Positions 11,242 to 23,340 are shown, counted from the first letter of the stretch. The stretch: DNA of 64,000 bases from Chloranthus sessilifolius (GCA_021018995.1 JAJIZI010000023.1:124001-188000), one strand, 5' to 3'. Numbers and translations are program-made. The notes: generated from the letters alone by a model not told the origin.

Positions 11242-12566
11242 ATGGGAAAAGCAGAGAAATCATTGGCCGCAATGTTCTCCAAATCCTCTGCTAAGAAAGT
11301 GAGCAAACCGAACCCAAAAGCAAAAGGAAAAGCCAAAACTTCAACTAAACGGAAACTTTCAATGGATAAGGCAGACAGGGTGGAGAAAGGTAAGAAAATT
11401 AGACATGAAGAAAGAGCAGAAGATAGCTGGCCTACCATTTGGCAGATTGATCACAGCCCTCCTTAGAGCCAAATTCGACATTGATAGTGAGGAGCCATTT
11501 GAAGTCATTACCCCTCACAATTTTGGGAAAAAGGCTTGGACTACAAGCCAGGCTATGCTGAGAAGGATGAGAGAGGCAGGTGAACCTGCACATGCCCCTG
11601 CTACTGCACCTGAACCTGCAGTTGTGAGTGAGCCAGAACCCACATCTGCAGATGAGCCTCCACCTGAAGCCACCCCTGCTGCATTTGAGCTTACAATTGA
11701 GCCTGCCCCTGCCATGTTGCCAGATCCAAATTTGTCAGAAGCAACTCTGCCCGATCCATTTCTGCCAACCCCTGTGGTGACCAGCTCTTTAGCTGGCCCA
11801 CTCCTTGAAACATCTCTCTGACTTTGGTGACCAAATTGTTCACTGCACCTACTTTGGAGGAAGTTCCTTGCACCCTACTCCCTACTCAAGCCCATGCACT
11901 TTCACCTATCCCAAATTGTCCCATCTCCCACTCATTCCATCATTCCAATTGTGGACTCCCCTCTACACCAACCACTCCAACCATTCTAACACCACCAATT
12001 TCACCTCCAATGCCCAGGCTTTAGAGGAGTTAGCTCTGATTTTATTGCCCCATCCTGTGCCCTCTGCTCCAAAGCCCCTCAAATTCCCGCTCCATCACCC
12101 CACACACCTGAGACCTCCCCTACACCTGAACCTAAGCCCTTCACTACAGAGGCCTACTCTTCTCTCATGGGTTCTATTTTTGTAACCATGGAACTAGACC
12201 CCACCCCTATACCTGCTCCTCCTCCCTTCACCCACCTTCCAACCTCTCTCCCTTTACAGCCCATTGCACTCCTCCCTCCACCTCGTTGTCCCAGTCTCTA
12301 CTATGCCCACCTCTCCCACACCTACATCCATTACCCAAATCCTTACCTACCTCCAATCCATCCAAGCCCAACTTCAAATCAACACAGACAATCAGTCTAT
12401 AACCATGGAACTGCTCCATACCTTAGCTTCCACATCCCAAACAACCACCATTACCTCTGTACTTATTTTTTCTTCTCAGGCCATCCAAACGGATCCAGAG
12501 GTAATATTGGTTGATCCGCCCACCCCACCACTACTACCCAGTGACATACTCAAAAAGCTCCTTTGA
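11242..12566 (+). mobile_element. Third ORF (env-position ORF) of Athila-type element A
   Basis: Starts at ATG 11242 with a Lys-rich segment (KPNPKAKGKAKTSTKRK) that could be a nuclear signal. A piece follows that resembles the end of the plant transposon-protein domain (LPFGRLITALLRAKFDID, then KKAWTTSQAMLRRMREAG), then a long Pro-rich stretch and a short helical part with ITQILTYLQSIQAQLQ. Athila elements are known to carry an ORF here, often called env-like. No clear signal peptide or membrane segment is seen, so an envelope role is not supported. The order of parts matches the third ORF of the Tekay elements further right. Broken. Confidence 0.6.
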
Positions 12567-14840
12567 TTCCATCCCTCCACCACTCCCCATTTTCTCTCGA
12601 AAGACGCCCTCAGAATGACCACTGTCCCCTTTCTAGCCACTTCTTCCCCCTACCACAATTTGGGCCACCTTTAGTCCCCTACCATTCCATTCCCTCCCCG
12701 ATATGCCACCCTCATCAAAGCCATGGAAAATAACCCTTATATCCGCAGAGATGTTCAAAAGGGCTAGCCTGATTTGCAAGCTTACATCCGCACTCTATGA
12801 AAACCAAAGAAGTTAGAGATTTTATGAAATTTGAAAGAGATAAAATGCGGGACCTTCCGGGCCAAACATTTCATTGGTGAGGACGAAAGCAACACAAGGT
12901 GTCCATGTTGCAAGCCCAACTGGATCAAGAAAAATTGAAGACCACTAGCCTCACCAAACACCTTGGCCTCATCGAAAGATCAAATCGAGGAGTATCTTGA
13001 GCTACAAAACACCATTCCCAGAAAGCTCAATCAAGTTCGGACTCCAACACCGACTCTAGCTCGATTACGGTGACTCCTCGAGCCACCGAACCAACCTATG
13101 ATATGATTTTGACCCCAGCTTATTAGCTCTCCTTGTACTTTTTGTTAAACAGTTGTAATAGAAAATTACATTTTGTGTATACTACTGCATTTCTATCTTC
13201 TTGCCATTATTACTTTTGTTGTTTTTTCTTTCTTATATTTTCCTCTGCTTTTGGACCAAAGTGGACCCCTCCCTTTGGTTTGGGGGTATGGCGGTATGCC
13301 AATAAAATAAGTAAGTTAATGCTTGCTGCACTTATGATCAAGAAACTTTTGAAAATGAAGTCATTTCACACCGTTGTTTTGAAAAATGAGGAAGTTAAAA
13401 CTTTTAAAATGAATTTCACTGTAATTCTAAAGACTTTCATGAAGTAAATGTCGAAATTTCCAAAAGAAAATTGATGTTTTAGTAAACCTACAATGAAGGA
13501 AACAAGAAAGATATACCTCAAGAAGTTGATATAAAACCACACCCAGTGAGGTTTGGGCTGAAATGTATTCTTTGGAGGTATGCTTTGGCAATCTTTTCTC
13601 GCTTTTAGGACTGTGAATCGCTTACTTACACTAGAAGTTACACATATCCAAATTGAAATATTTTGATAGCACTCATGATATTAAAGACATGATGTAAGGC
13701 CTCCTTTTGAACAGTTTGAACCTTACAAAGCCCCACCTTTTAAAAACTACCCTTGATACACACCGGTTGAGTCAGAGTAAATCGATGAATCCTTTGAAAT
13801 CTCACCCAATAAACCTCATCGGTTTCATTTAGCCTAACCTACCCCAGAAGTCAAGACAAAGGGAAGAAAGTCGAGGGAAGGAGAATTGAGTAACAATTTA
13901 ATAGCAAAAGAAGGGTAAAAGTTGAAGGCAATGATGAAACAAAGAGGGAATATGGCATGCAACAAGTGCTAATTCAAAAAGAAAAGAAAAATATTTGAGC
14001 AAAACAAACGAAACACGGCATTTTCATTGGAAGTTTGAAAAAGATGGCCACTTTGGCTCTCGAAATTCAAAAGAAGAAGATGAAACTATGCAGAAGAAAA
14101 GTGGGTTTGCATATAACCTCGACCTTGACGACTTCTCAAATACGAGCACCTTTCCAACCCTTTTAGAGATTTCACCCATCACCACAATCAAACCCAAGTA
14201 AAAGTCCTTATTGATCATTGATGGATTGAGCTATCACATGGAGATAAGAATTTGTGTAGTCTATGGTGAAAGGAGCGGTGAATTTTAACTAAAAGCAATG
14301 CCTATGCTCACCTTCTGATCTATTTGAGGTATAATTGCTCTTTAATTTGTGTGAAATAGTATAACCTTCTCATTTGTTTTTTGAGTGAAAATCACGTGAG
14401 AATTGGGTTTGAAATCAACCGATTAGGGCAACATCAAGCCGGATTCCTAAATCAAAGGTTAACTGCTCGTAAATTTTTCCCCGTAAATGGCCCTGACATA
14501 AATCGAATCGAGTAGTAACAAGAATTACTACAATTTTAGTTTTAAATCGATAGTTTTCTCGAAAAAACCTTCTTACAAAATAATCGATGCGGTGTGAATA
14601 ATCAATTGAGGGAAGTGGTACAGAATGATAGTGATCTTAACTAACTTATTGAAGAAGTTTGTGGGTACCTTCACTGAAAACCCTCAGGAGACTTCACTCC
14701 TCCACTAGGGATCACCTAGGGGTTTAAAAGGCTTGTTGCATAGACTAAATGCAACTGTGCTCCCTACAAAAGTGGCTCTTTAGTTTGTTTTTTTTTTTTT
14801 TTTTTTGCTTATTTTCTTTGCTCAGGGACTAGCAAAGCTT
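12567..14840 (+). other. 3' non-coding region of Athila-type element A
   Basis: Long stretch between the third ORF and the polypurine tract, typical of Athila. Short open frames are not family-like. It contains a T-run at about 14787-14806. No host gene seen. Confidence 0.5.
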
Positions 14841-14853
14841 AGGTTTGGGGGTG
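14841..14853 (+). promoter_or_regulatory. Polypurine tract of Athila-type element A
   Basis: AGGTTTGGGGGTG directly before the right LTR, a form typical of Athila; primes plus-strand DNA synthesis. Confidence 0.75.
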
Positions 14854-16723
14854 TGTTGACAAGTGAAAAATACCATTTTTCACCCCTAAACTTAAGTCTT
14901 GATAGACCTTTGAGAGAACTAAATAAGTGTTTTAAGTGCCTATGTTGCAGCTAACAATAAAGACAGGCTTAACCATAAAAGCAGCTTAAAAGTGCCAACA
15001 AGATGACAATCCATGTCAATCCAAAGGAAGGAGGTGAAGAAACAACCTCATCAGCTGTTGAAAGGTCTAAATGGAAGAGGCAAAGACCTGTAAGAGAAGC
15101 AGGGAACAATTCGAACAGAGGAATGCACTACAGAGTTCTTTTCGCAAAGAACCTGCACGTTTCGTAAACAACCTGGAACTCTGCGAAAAGGACTAAAACT
15201 CCAGGCTTAGTTTTCGAAGAGCATCTGAACTCTTCGAAGAGAAGATTGAACTTTGGGAAAAGGAGAAAACACAATTCGAAGAGAAGATTGACCTTTGCGA
15301 AACGGAGAATAAACAATTCGAAGAGAGATTGAACATTGCGAAAAGAGCCCTAGAAGTCACAGCACTTTGCGAAAAGGTATTCTGGAGATTCGCAGTTTTA
15401 ATAAGGGCAATTCAGTAATTTGTTGCAGGCGTCCCAATGCGTTTTGAAACCTAGGGACATTCCATAGGGTTCTAAGCATAAAGAAATGGAATATTCCACC
15501 CCACGTGAGCTACTAGAGAGGGAATAACTTGGCGGGAACTTCTAGAAACTCTAGCAAACTTCCAAAATGCATAACAGAATTGATGCCTTTTTCACCTGAT
15601 TGGCTGAAACAGATCGAGGAATTCTGATTGGCCAGAACAGATCTCGATCCCCATGCTCAACTTCCATTGGTCAATACAGATCTGAGAACCTCTGATTGGT
15701 TGATACACATCTGAGCAGGACCTGGGGAAAGCTATAAATAGACGAAGCATTTGCCCAATTGGAGCATCCAGATTTTGAGTTTCATTTCTAATCCCCCATT
15801 TCCCAGCCAGACAGCTTGTTTGTAATCCTTGTAGTAGCCTACTTTGTACTTGCATTTGATAGCTGTGAGATACTGCTGTAATTCAAAGGAGAGTTTGCAT
15901 CCAAGACTGCAAATCCGAGGTCATTAAGCGCTCAGAATTGTAAGGATGAATTTTAAAAGGTTGCTGTAAACTATGCATTCTCCATTGGACTCATGTCAAG
16001 GGTTCCCTCTGATCTCCTCAGTACATTAGACTCCTTTAGATTCATTGTTTTGCATGCAATTTCCCTTGATTCATTAATCCTGTAAGAATTAGTGTTGGTA
16101 ACCTAGTCTCTTACAGCATTTGTAGTGACGTTTCCTGTTCTGAATTGAGAATTTGGATTAAAGACTATTGAATGGTTTGTAGCCATTAAAGTGGACAGAC
16201 CATAGCCATAAGTGTAAGCCTAATCCTTGAATTAGATTTATCTCTCTTACATCTGTGCGTGTAGCCAGATGAAGATTGGATCACCTCTGCTGAGCTGCAG
16301 TTATTCTAATTAGATTTCAAAGACCAAATCAGATTTAGATATTACTTCTCCATCTTTGTTTCAATCACTCCCCCAACTCGGATCTGGATCATTTAGTTTA
16401 AATTTTTCTTTGTTTTTAGTTAGTTAAACGTGACAAATTCAAACCTCTCATCTTATCAGTTTTCTAGATAGGATAAGAAGCCAGATCTAGTAGGTCAGAT
16501 CTGGAGGTTTGTCTTACATTTTAGACAAATTCTCTGTGGACGATCTTTCACTCACTAACTTTTAAAACTTGCTACAATTGGCCCTGATCTTGCAGGCTAA
16601 TTCTCTTCTAACTGTGCTGATATTTCTTTATTTGTTTATGTAGTCTAGAACCACTGTAATTTAGCAGCTATAAATCTGTTTTCAAAACTCACATAAATCA
16701 AGCACACTAAGAAGCAAAGAACA
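14854..16723 (+). repeat. Right LTR of element A, also left LTR of element B
   Basis: About 1870 bases, same ends as 3319-5158. It carries its own motif array (15128-15392) and TATA box (about 15735). A primer site and a second body follow at once, so this LTR is shared by two bodies. Confidence 0.85.
15128..15392 (+). repeat. TTCGAA / TTTGCGAAA motif array, second Athila LTR
   Basis: Same kind of array as 3595-3845: TTTTCGCAAAG, CTGCGAAAAGG, TTTTCGAAGAG, CTTCGAAGAG, CTTTGCGAAA, AATTCGAAGAG and others. Confidence 0.7.
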
Positions 16724-17013
16724 AGTTTTTAGGCGCCGTTCGGGGAATTTGTTCTAAAATAGATAGACCTAAGTTTTCACTTTTAATTTTGTTTATCATT
16801 ACTAAACTATTCTATTGTTTATACCATGCGATTATTCATATCCAATTTTGAAGAAGGAAACTACTTAAAAGAAATTCAAGGTTTCTTTGTGAATAATCGA
16901 TTGTTTTTGTTCGAGTTGTATGTTTGGAAGGAGGACTCTCACGAGATTCTCCCATTGAATTTAGAAGTTGAAAGGCTACTACGAACCAAACAAACAACAT
17001 GTAATTCGCTACT

Positions 17014-18406
17014 ATGGGTGAAGAACCTCGACTTTTGAGGGATTACTTTGCACCGGTGCTTATAATTCTCCTTTACATTCAATTTCCTCTTGTTGAAGGA
17101 AATTATGAGATCAAGTCATCAACTATCCAAATGCTTCCTTCCTTCCATGGGTTGAGTAAGGAAGATCCATACAAACATGTGGATGAATTCTTGGCTCTTT
17201 GCACCACATTCAACATAGTGCCGATTTGGTCTTTCCTTTTCATTAAAGGATAAAGCTAGAGCATGGTTATCTATGTTAGCACCAAACAAGATCACTTCTT
17301 GGAATGATTTGCAAGTGTCAATTCTTAGCCAAATATTTCCCAATGTCTAAAACAAGCCAATTGAGACAAAGTATCATTTCATTCTCCCAAAACTCAATGA
17401 AACTTTCCATGAAGCATGGGAAAGATTTAAGGAACTGATATAGGCAATGTCCTCATCATCAAATTCCTAGGTGGCGGTGGTTCAAAGCTTCTATCAAGGA
17501 ATTGATCAAAAACAAAAATATGGTGGATGCCTCCGTGGAGGCACTTACTTGCAAAAAATAGTTGAAGAGGTTTGGGACTTATTTGAAGTGATTGGTGAAA
17601 ACTCAACTCGGAGGAATCTCTGTCAAGGGAAATTGAAAATCACCTAGGTTGAACAATCACCAACCCACCAAAGGGAAGATCTATGAGGTGAATGAGTTAG
17701 AAAGAAAGATGGACAATCTAACCACAAAGTTTGATAGATTGATGGACTCACTTAAAACTCCAAATATTTCAAGAGTAGAGGAGGCATGTCCGATATGCCG
17801 TCCCTACTCATTCAATTGACCAATGTCCTGCGCATCACGGTTCCCAGATTTAATGGTGGAACAAGCTCATGCGCTCAATCATTTGGACAGATGCTCAAAT
17901 GAATATCCATGGAGGCACACCCCAATTTGAGGTGGAACCAAGGGAATTACCAATCCCAACAACAAACAACCAAAGAATCAAATGCCTTTCAAAAGCGCAC
18001 ACCAGTATCGTAATTTTTATGTCAAACCAAACTTTCGGACCCATTCCACAACAACACTGCGGCGATGCCCCCGATTCAAAACCCTTCAGTCCCTTTCTTT
18101 TGAAGATCAAGTCCAAAATTCACTTGAATTTAGGATCTTTAACTCGATCTGAACTTTCACGGCCGAGCATAAAGAAGATTGAAGAAACATTGGGACTTTC
18201 AAATACCTTGGCAAAAAGAGAGGAAGGAAAGTTACCCAGTCCAACCTTTGAACAATCCCAAAGGATGCTTCATGGTTGGAGAAGCTTCTAATTCACATGA
18301 AGAAGTAAAAACTCACCACTTTGAGAAGTGGAAAATGATAGATAACAAAGTGGATCAAGAAGAAAGAGATGAGGAAGAGGATAAAGATATGCAGAAGAGC
18401 AGATAG
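17014..18406 (+). mobile_element. gag region of Athila-type element B
   Basis: ATG 17014 opens with GEEPRLLRDYFAPVLIILL, then the gag core around MLPSFHGLSKEDPYKHVDEF and a late acidic stretch near EERDEEEDKDMQ. Same family and order as 5431-6728. Broken. Confidence 0.7.
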
Positions 18407-18582
18407 TGATAGCGATGGGGTTCGATGTACCTCGAAAACCAAAAATGAAAAAATGTAAAATTAAAAAATTTACGAAAACACTTCTAAAGTCAGAGATGAA
18501 AGATTAGTTCCTCATTTACCATTTCCTCATGCAATGAAATCAGATCCCATTTTGATAAAGGAACACAAAAATAGATGACATA

Positions 18583-19365
18583 ATGGAGACTTTCAAGCAA
18601 GTCAAGATAAATTTACCTTTGCTTGAGGCAATCAAACAAATTCTAGCATATGCAAAAATTTTGAAAGATGTTTGCACTCACAAAAGACAGTCTAGGATAC
18701 AGTTGTCCAAAAAGGTCTTTGCTATGGAAGGAATTAACCAGGTGTTATCCATTGCTACACCTCCTAAACTTCAAGATCCTGGAATCCCCACAATCCCTTG
18801 CATTATTGGGGAACACACCATTGAAAAGGCTTTATTAGATCTGGGTGCTAGTGTCAATCTACTTCCATATTCTGTATATGAGAAACTAGGTTTGGGAGAA
18901 TTAAAACCCACTCATGTGGTGTTACAACTAGCAGACAGATCTGAAAGAAAGCCAGTAGGGATGATTGAAGATGTATTGGTGGGAGTAGATAAATTCTTCT
19001 ATCCTGCTGATTTTCTAGTTTTGGATATGGAACCAACCAAAAGCAAAACTTCCATCCCTGTCATTTTGGGAAGACCATTCCTGACTAGAGCAAATTCTTG
19101 CATACAATGCAGGTCTGGTATTATGGAAGTCTCATTTGGAAACATGAAGGTAAAATTAAATGTTTATAATGCAGTCACACAGCCTCAATTCAGCTCTGAA
19201 GAATGTTTTCATGTTGATCTATTGGATGAACTTGTGGAAGGGACTTTACAACAATTTCTAGGTGAAGACTTCACCACAAATGTTAGAGATGCTTGGGGAT
19301 ATGCTGAAAAGAAGCAAGTTGTATCTCAAATTCGAGGAAATAAATGTTGTGCAAGGAACTCTTAA
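18583..19365 (+). mobile_element. Protease region of Athila-type element B
   Basis: The longest open stretch in either Athila body (260 codons). It shows LLDLGASVNLLPYSVYEKLG (position of the aspartic protease active site; the family usually has D-S/T-G-A, here DLGAS), then FFYPADFLVLDMEP and IPVILGRPFLTRAN. These are the standard blocks of Athila/Tat proteases. Confidence 0.8.
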
Positions 19366-20819
19366 TCAATCGCAAGTTTCTCTTCTTGAAACACTACTCT
19401 CCCCTTCCACAAACATCTAAGGTACCTTTGTTACCTTCTTTTCTCAAATTTACACGATTTAGAACTAAAAGCATTTGCGAGAAAATTTGAAGTATGTGTT
19501 CTTAGGTAATCATAAATCATTGTGCCATTATTTCTTCCTCTCTCACAAAGGAGCAAGAGGAAGAGCATGATAGTCTTGAAGAACATAAAAGGGCAATTGG
19601 TGGACTATTGCTGATTTAGGAGGAATCAATCCAAATTGCTTGCATGCACAAAATCCACTTGGAAGAAGATGCAAAGCCTTCTAGAGAAATGCAAAGGAGG
19701 TTGAACCCTCATATGCAAGAAGTGGTCATGAAAGAGGTTGTTAAGTTGTTGGATGGGGTCATTTACCCCATTTCAAATTCACTTGGGTAGCACCTACACA
19801 GTGGTACCTAAGAAATCTGAATCACCGTTGTAACCTCGATTCGTGAGCTTATGTCAACCGACAAACAATCTGGATGGAGAGTCTATTGATTACGTAAAAT
19901 TAAATGCAATGACCGTAAAGACCATTTCCCCTCCCATTCATTGATCGGATCTTAGATAAGCTAGCAGAAACGCTTATTCGCTTTTCTTGATGGTTACTCT
20001 GGTTACAATCGATTCCTGTGTACCCACAAGATCGTGAAAAGACCACATTCACGTGCCCTTTTGGCACTTTTGCCTATAGGAGAATGCCTTTTGGTCTTTG
20101 TAATGCTCTGCTACCTTCCAAAGATGCATGTATGCAATTTTTCCGATATGATTGACCAATTTATGGAGATTTTATGGATGATTTCTCAATCTATGGCAAG
20201 CTTTTCCGTTTACACCATCTCAAATTGGTACTACAAAGATGCTAAGAAACCAATCTGGTTTTGAGTCGAAAAGAGCCATTTCATGGTCACCTGTGGCATT
20301 GTCCTTGGCCATGTTGTTTCCCAAGGGCATTGAGGTGGACAAAGCAAAATTGAGTTAATTGCACATTTACCACCTCCCAAAATCAGTTAAACAAATCAAG
20401 TTTTTAGGACATCTTTGGATTTTACGTGGAAGGTTCATCAAGGACTTCAGAAAAAATAACTAAACCTCTTTGTCATTTCTTTGTGCCAAGATGTCCCTTT
20501 GTTTTCAATAATGAATGCATGAAGGCTTTTGAATTCCTAAAAACTGTCGATTTCAGCTCCAATATTGCGCTCCAGATTATTCATTACCTTTTGAACTGAT
20601 GTGTGATGCATCGATTATGCTTTGGGAGCTGTCCTTGGATGAGAGAAAGATAAGCGCCTCATGTCATAGCTTATGCCGAGATCAATGATTGATGCACACT
20701 CAATTACACAACAACCGAGAAGGAGCTGGCAGCAATTGTTTTTGCTTTAGAAAAATTCGGTCATATGTCTTGGGTTCACAAATAGTGGTGTTCATGACCA
20801 CTCGCCTTTGAAATACCTT

Positions 20820-20871
20820 TCATCTAAGAAGGATACTTTTCATATATATATATGAAAAGTTGTCATCTAAG
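20820..20871. repeat. 26-base perfect palindrome between 9-base direct repeats
   Basis: A perfect palindrome at 20835-20860 (half-arm ACTTTTCATATAT) sits between two copies of TCATCTAAG (20820-20828 and 20863-20871). It marks the point where the Athila B body stops matching element A. It could be a scar of a small insertion or a break-repair product. Confidence 0.6.
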
Positions 20872-22010
20872 ATAAAAAAATAAAAAATAAATTAATTAAA
20901 TATAATTTACTTAAATGTCATGAGATTAATCGTTATTAGTTATAATCATTGTCCGTTATAGTCATTGTGCAACTGCTTTCCTTTGAAACAACCGTAACCC
21001 GTTATGGCCATTGTGCAACTGCTTTCCTTTGAAACAATCATTATCCGTTATAATCATTGTGCAATAAACTAAAATAAAATATTTGAATAAAAGCATATAC
21101 TTGAACCTTTATAATATTTATATAATTATTTAATTAAAATTTTAACCTTTTTTAAACTTTTATTAGAAAAAAATAATCTAAATCCAACCAAATTTCACAA
21201 GAAAAATAGCCCCATAAAAGCCTGACCAAATTTTATGAGAAAAAAAATGTCCGAAAAAACTCTCAGGCTCAATAGGGGCTGTGCTTGAGCTGAGCACACC
21301 CCAACTAGGGTTAGGACCGGGCTGAAAATTTTGAAAATCCGGCCCGAGTGGATTAGGGTCGGATTAAACAGGCCGCCCTAATTCGGCCCATTCAGAGCTC
21401 TACTCACAAGTTCTCGATCCTATAAAGGATACACGCTGGCACCGCTGAGCCATCAATATTGCACCACGTGTACATGGCACACATCACATCTTCGTCAATC
21501 TGAAATGCCCAAGTGGCGGAGATGGAGGTCCCTGTTAGACCATTCAACAAGAGCCAATCATAGCATTTTTCTTAAATTAATGCGAGTCGGTGTCCATCCG
21601 TGTTGTAACTCGCCATTTGTTTTCGTTAGAGGCGATTGACAACATGGTAAGAGTTGATCAACTCTCAATGGCTGTAACCATTGATGTAACGGGCTTTACT
21701 CACCTCACCAACTTACCGTTAAGATTTAAGATAATTAAACTAATGAGTGGCACCCTACATAGATGGGGACATGGTGATGATCTTGAACAATATGATTAAA
21801 TTCGCCGACATTTTGAAACAAATTGCTTTCTTAATCCCCATTTTTCTTGTTTGTTGAAAATTGATTTATTTTATTGAATATAAAAAACTAAATATGTGCT
21901 TAGAAATCAGAATGCACGATATAAAAGCGCCACATGCATCGTCATCCGGAAATTCAGCCGACGGAGAAAATCAAAATAGATACCGGCAAAGCATAGGATG
22001 AGTGGGAAAA
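20872..22010. other. Intergenic stretch without a recognised gene
   Basis: AT-rich, non-coding. It contains a 46-base tandem repeat (20938-21062, listed separately). At about 21260-21400 there is a CGGGCC/GGCCC-rich segment of the kind found in many plant non-autonomous DNA elements. The open frame at 21590-21799 has no family resemblance. Confidence 0.4.
20938..21062. repeat. 46-base tandem repeat, about 2.7 copies
   Basis: Units start at about 20953, 20999 and 21045, each with CCGTTAT followed by CATTGTGCAACTGCTTTCCT in the complete copies. Spacing is exactly 46 bases. Confidence 0.8.
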
Positions 22011-22088
22011 AACTTATGGTAGAAGAAAATCGAAATGTAAGAGAAGAAAAAACTTATGGTAGAAGAAAAAACTTATGGTAGAAGAAAA
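22011..22088. repeat. Short repeats with AAAACTTATGGTAGAAG
   Basis: Three copies of AAAACTTATGGTAGAAGAAAA lie in a purine-rich stretch, two of them directly adjacent. They end where an Athila LTR fragment begins. Confidence 0.7.
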
Positions 22089-22243
22089 GTCTAAAAGGAA
22101 GAGGCAAAGACCTGTAAGAGAAGCAGGGAACAATTCAACAGAGAAATGCAATTGAGTTCTTTTCGCAAAGAACCACGACTTTTCAGAAGAACACGGAACT
22201 CTGCGAAAGGACTAAACCTCAAGGCTTAGTTTTCGAAGCATCC
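22084..22243 (+). mobile_element. Athila LTR fragment
   Basis: Matches the part of the Athila LTR at about 3527-3690, including TTTTCGCAAAGAAC and CTCTGCGAAAGG, that is, mainly the CG-motif array. An isolated piece of about 160 bases, no body attached. Confidence 0.75.
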
Positions 22244-22536
22244 AACCGAAATGAAATGGTTCACTTATCGTCTCAAATTTTGAAACCGAAACCGGAAATA
22301 GTCGGTTCGGTTTGCTTCAATTTGTTTTTTATTAATTTTCTTTTTTTTTCCTTAATTTTATTTTGTTCGGTTTTCTATCCTACCTACTGCTGTTTTAGTT
22401 TCCACCACCAACTCCAAACCGAACCAACTTAAAATCAGTTCGGTTTTATGGGTTTTGAATCGGTTTGATTCGATTCATCCGATTTCATAATTTTTTAGTT
22501 GGTTTCGGTTTTCAAATTTAAACTTGCATCCCTAGA
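22244..22536. mobile_element. MITE-like repeat rich in CGGTTCGGTTT
   Basis: Contains inverted stretches of AAACCGAA and TTCGGTTT and ends TTTAAACTTGCATCCCTA, close to the TTTGCATCCTA end of the element at 29944-30241. This pattern is common in hAT-like non-autonomous elements of plants. The left end is unclear. Confidence 0.4.
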
Positions 22537-22919
22537 AAAGCACAGCCTAACTCTTTAATGATTTAAATTATTGCGGAATTGGGAATCAAAACTCGACCTC
22601 AATCAACTCTAATTTTTAATTTTAGGGTCAACGATGAAACTTGACAGTCACAACTTGTCGAGATTCATTGAGTTGACTCGGCCTATTCTAGTCGAGTCAA
22701 AGACTGGGCTTTTATTATTATTATTATTATTTTAATAGAGTATTTGTTTTAAATACATATTTTTTGTGTCAAAAGGAGAGGGTAATTTTGAAAACTACTC
22801 CCATATCATCATTTGTTGCAGATTAAGCCCCAATCCATGAGTGCATGACATATTGTTACACTTTGCTTGATATCGGAAGGTAGAAAAACAAAATTTTATT
22901 TATTTAATTTATTGTTGGC
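22537..22919. other. Intergenic stretch with an ATT microsatellite
   Basis: Non-coding; (TTA)n at about 22709-22731. No gene or element recognised. Confidence 0.4.
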
Positions 22920-23340
22920 TACCTCTATTAGTGCCACAAAATCCCTAAAAGCGTCTACCTCAAATTCCTTCAAAAATATTGATTGCTTGGATATGGAGAT
23001 CGTGTTTCGCCAATCTTTTATACAATGGATCTTGAGATCATGTTGCACATGATTAAGTTTTATGCCACATGTCACGGATCCCCAAAAAATACCCCTAAAA
23101 TCACGTTACGGTAAATTTTTTATTCCAGATGTCATTGATTCCAAAAAAATAACCCTAAAATCACATTTTTGGGATTTGTGACATGGAATAAAAAATTGGC
23201 TTTCTAATAGGTATGGCATGATCTCAAGATACAAAAAGGGTGAAAAATGATCTCAATCAATTGATCCGAAACCATCAATAATTTTGAAGGGGTTGCACAA
23301 GTGGGCGCTTTTAGAGATTACGTGGGTGCTAATAAAGGTA
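22920..23340. mobile_element. Foldback MITE with long inverted arms (421 bases)
   Basis: The left arm TACCTCTATTAGTGCCACAA...CCCTAAAAGCG...CCTTCAAAA is the imperfect reverse complement of the right arm ...TTTTGAAGG...CGCTTTTAG...GTGCTAATAAAGGTA. Pairing continues inward through GGATCTTGAGATCATG, giving arms of about 150 bases. The centre repeats ACCCTAAAATCAC in both orientations. No ORF. Superfamily not certain; long arms suggest a Mutator-like MITE. Confidence 0.7.

Larger units (their letters stand above)
3319..16723 (+). mobile_element. Ty3/gypsy Athila-type LTR retrotransposon A
   Basis: About 13.4 kb, bounded by two LTRs (3319-5158 and 14854-16723; both begin TGTTGACAAG and end AACA). 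It has a tRNA-Asp primer site, gag, protease, reverse transcriptase, RNase H, integrase, a long third-ORF region and a polypurine tract, in that order. The gag core, the integrase words and GKACH near the integrase end are typical of the Athila lineage. The LTRs differ by very roughly 8-9% by eye at their start, suggesting an age of a few million years. The element is broken in many places. It is not bounded by a target duplication because a second body follows the right LTR directly, as after unequal exchange between LTRs. Confidence 0.85.
16724..20836 (+). mobile_element. Athila-type element B, right-truncated body
   Basis: A second internal region begins with the same primer-site block (GGCGCCGTT at 16732) and runs through gag (17014-18406), protease (18583-19365), RT (about 19730-20480) and part of RNase H. 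It ends in the RNase H region at about 20836. It is closely related to body A. Broken many times; integrase, third ORF and a right LTR are absent. Confidence 0.8.

Noticed and set aside
11515-11873. Minus-strand frames opposite the Athila third ORF
   Set aside because: Shadow frames of a Pro/Ala-rich plus-strand sequence.
11242-12566. Retroviral envelope gene
   Set aside because: Position fits what is called env-like in Athila, but no signal peptide or membrane segment is seen; it resembles a nuclear accessory protein more.
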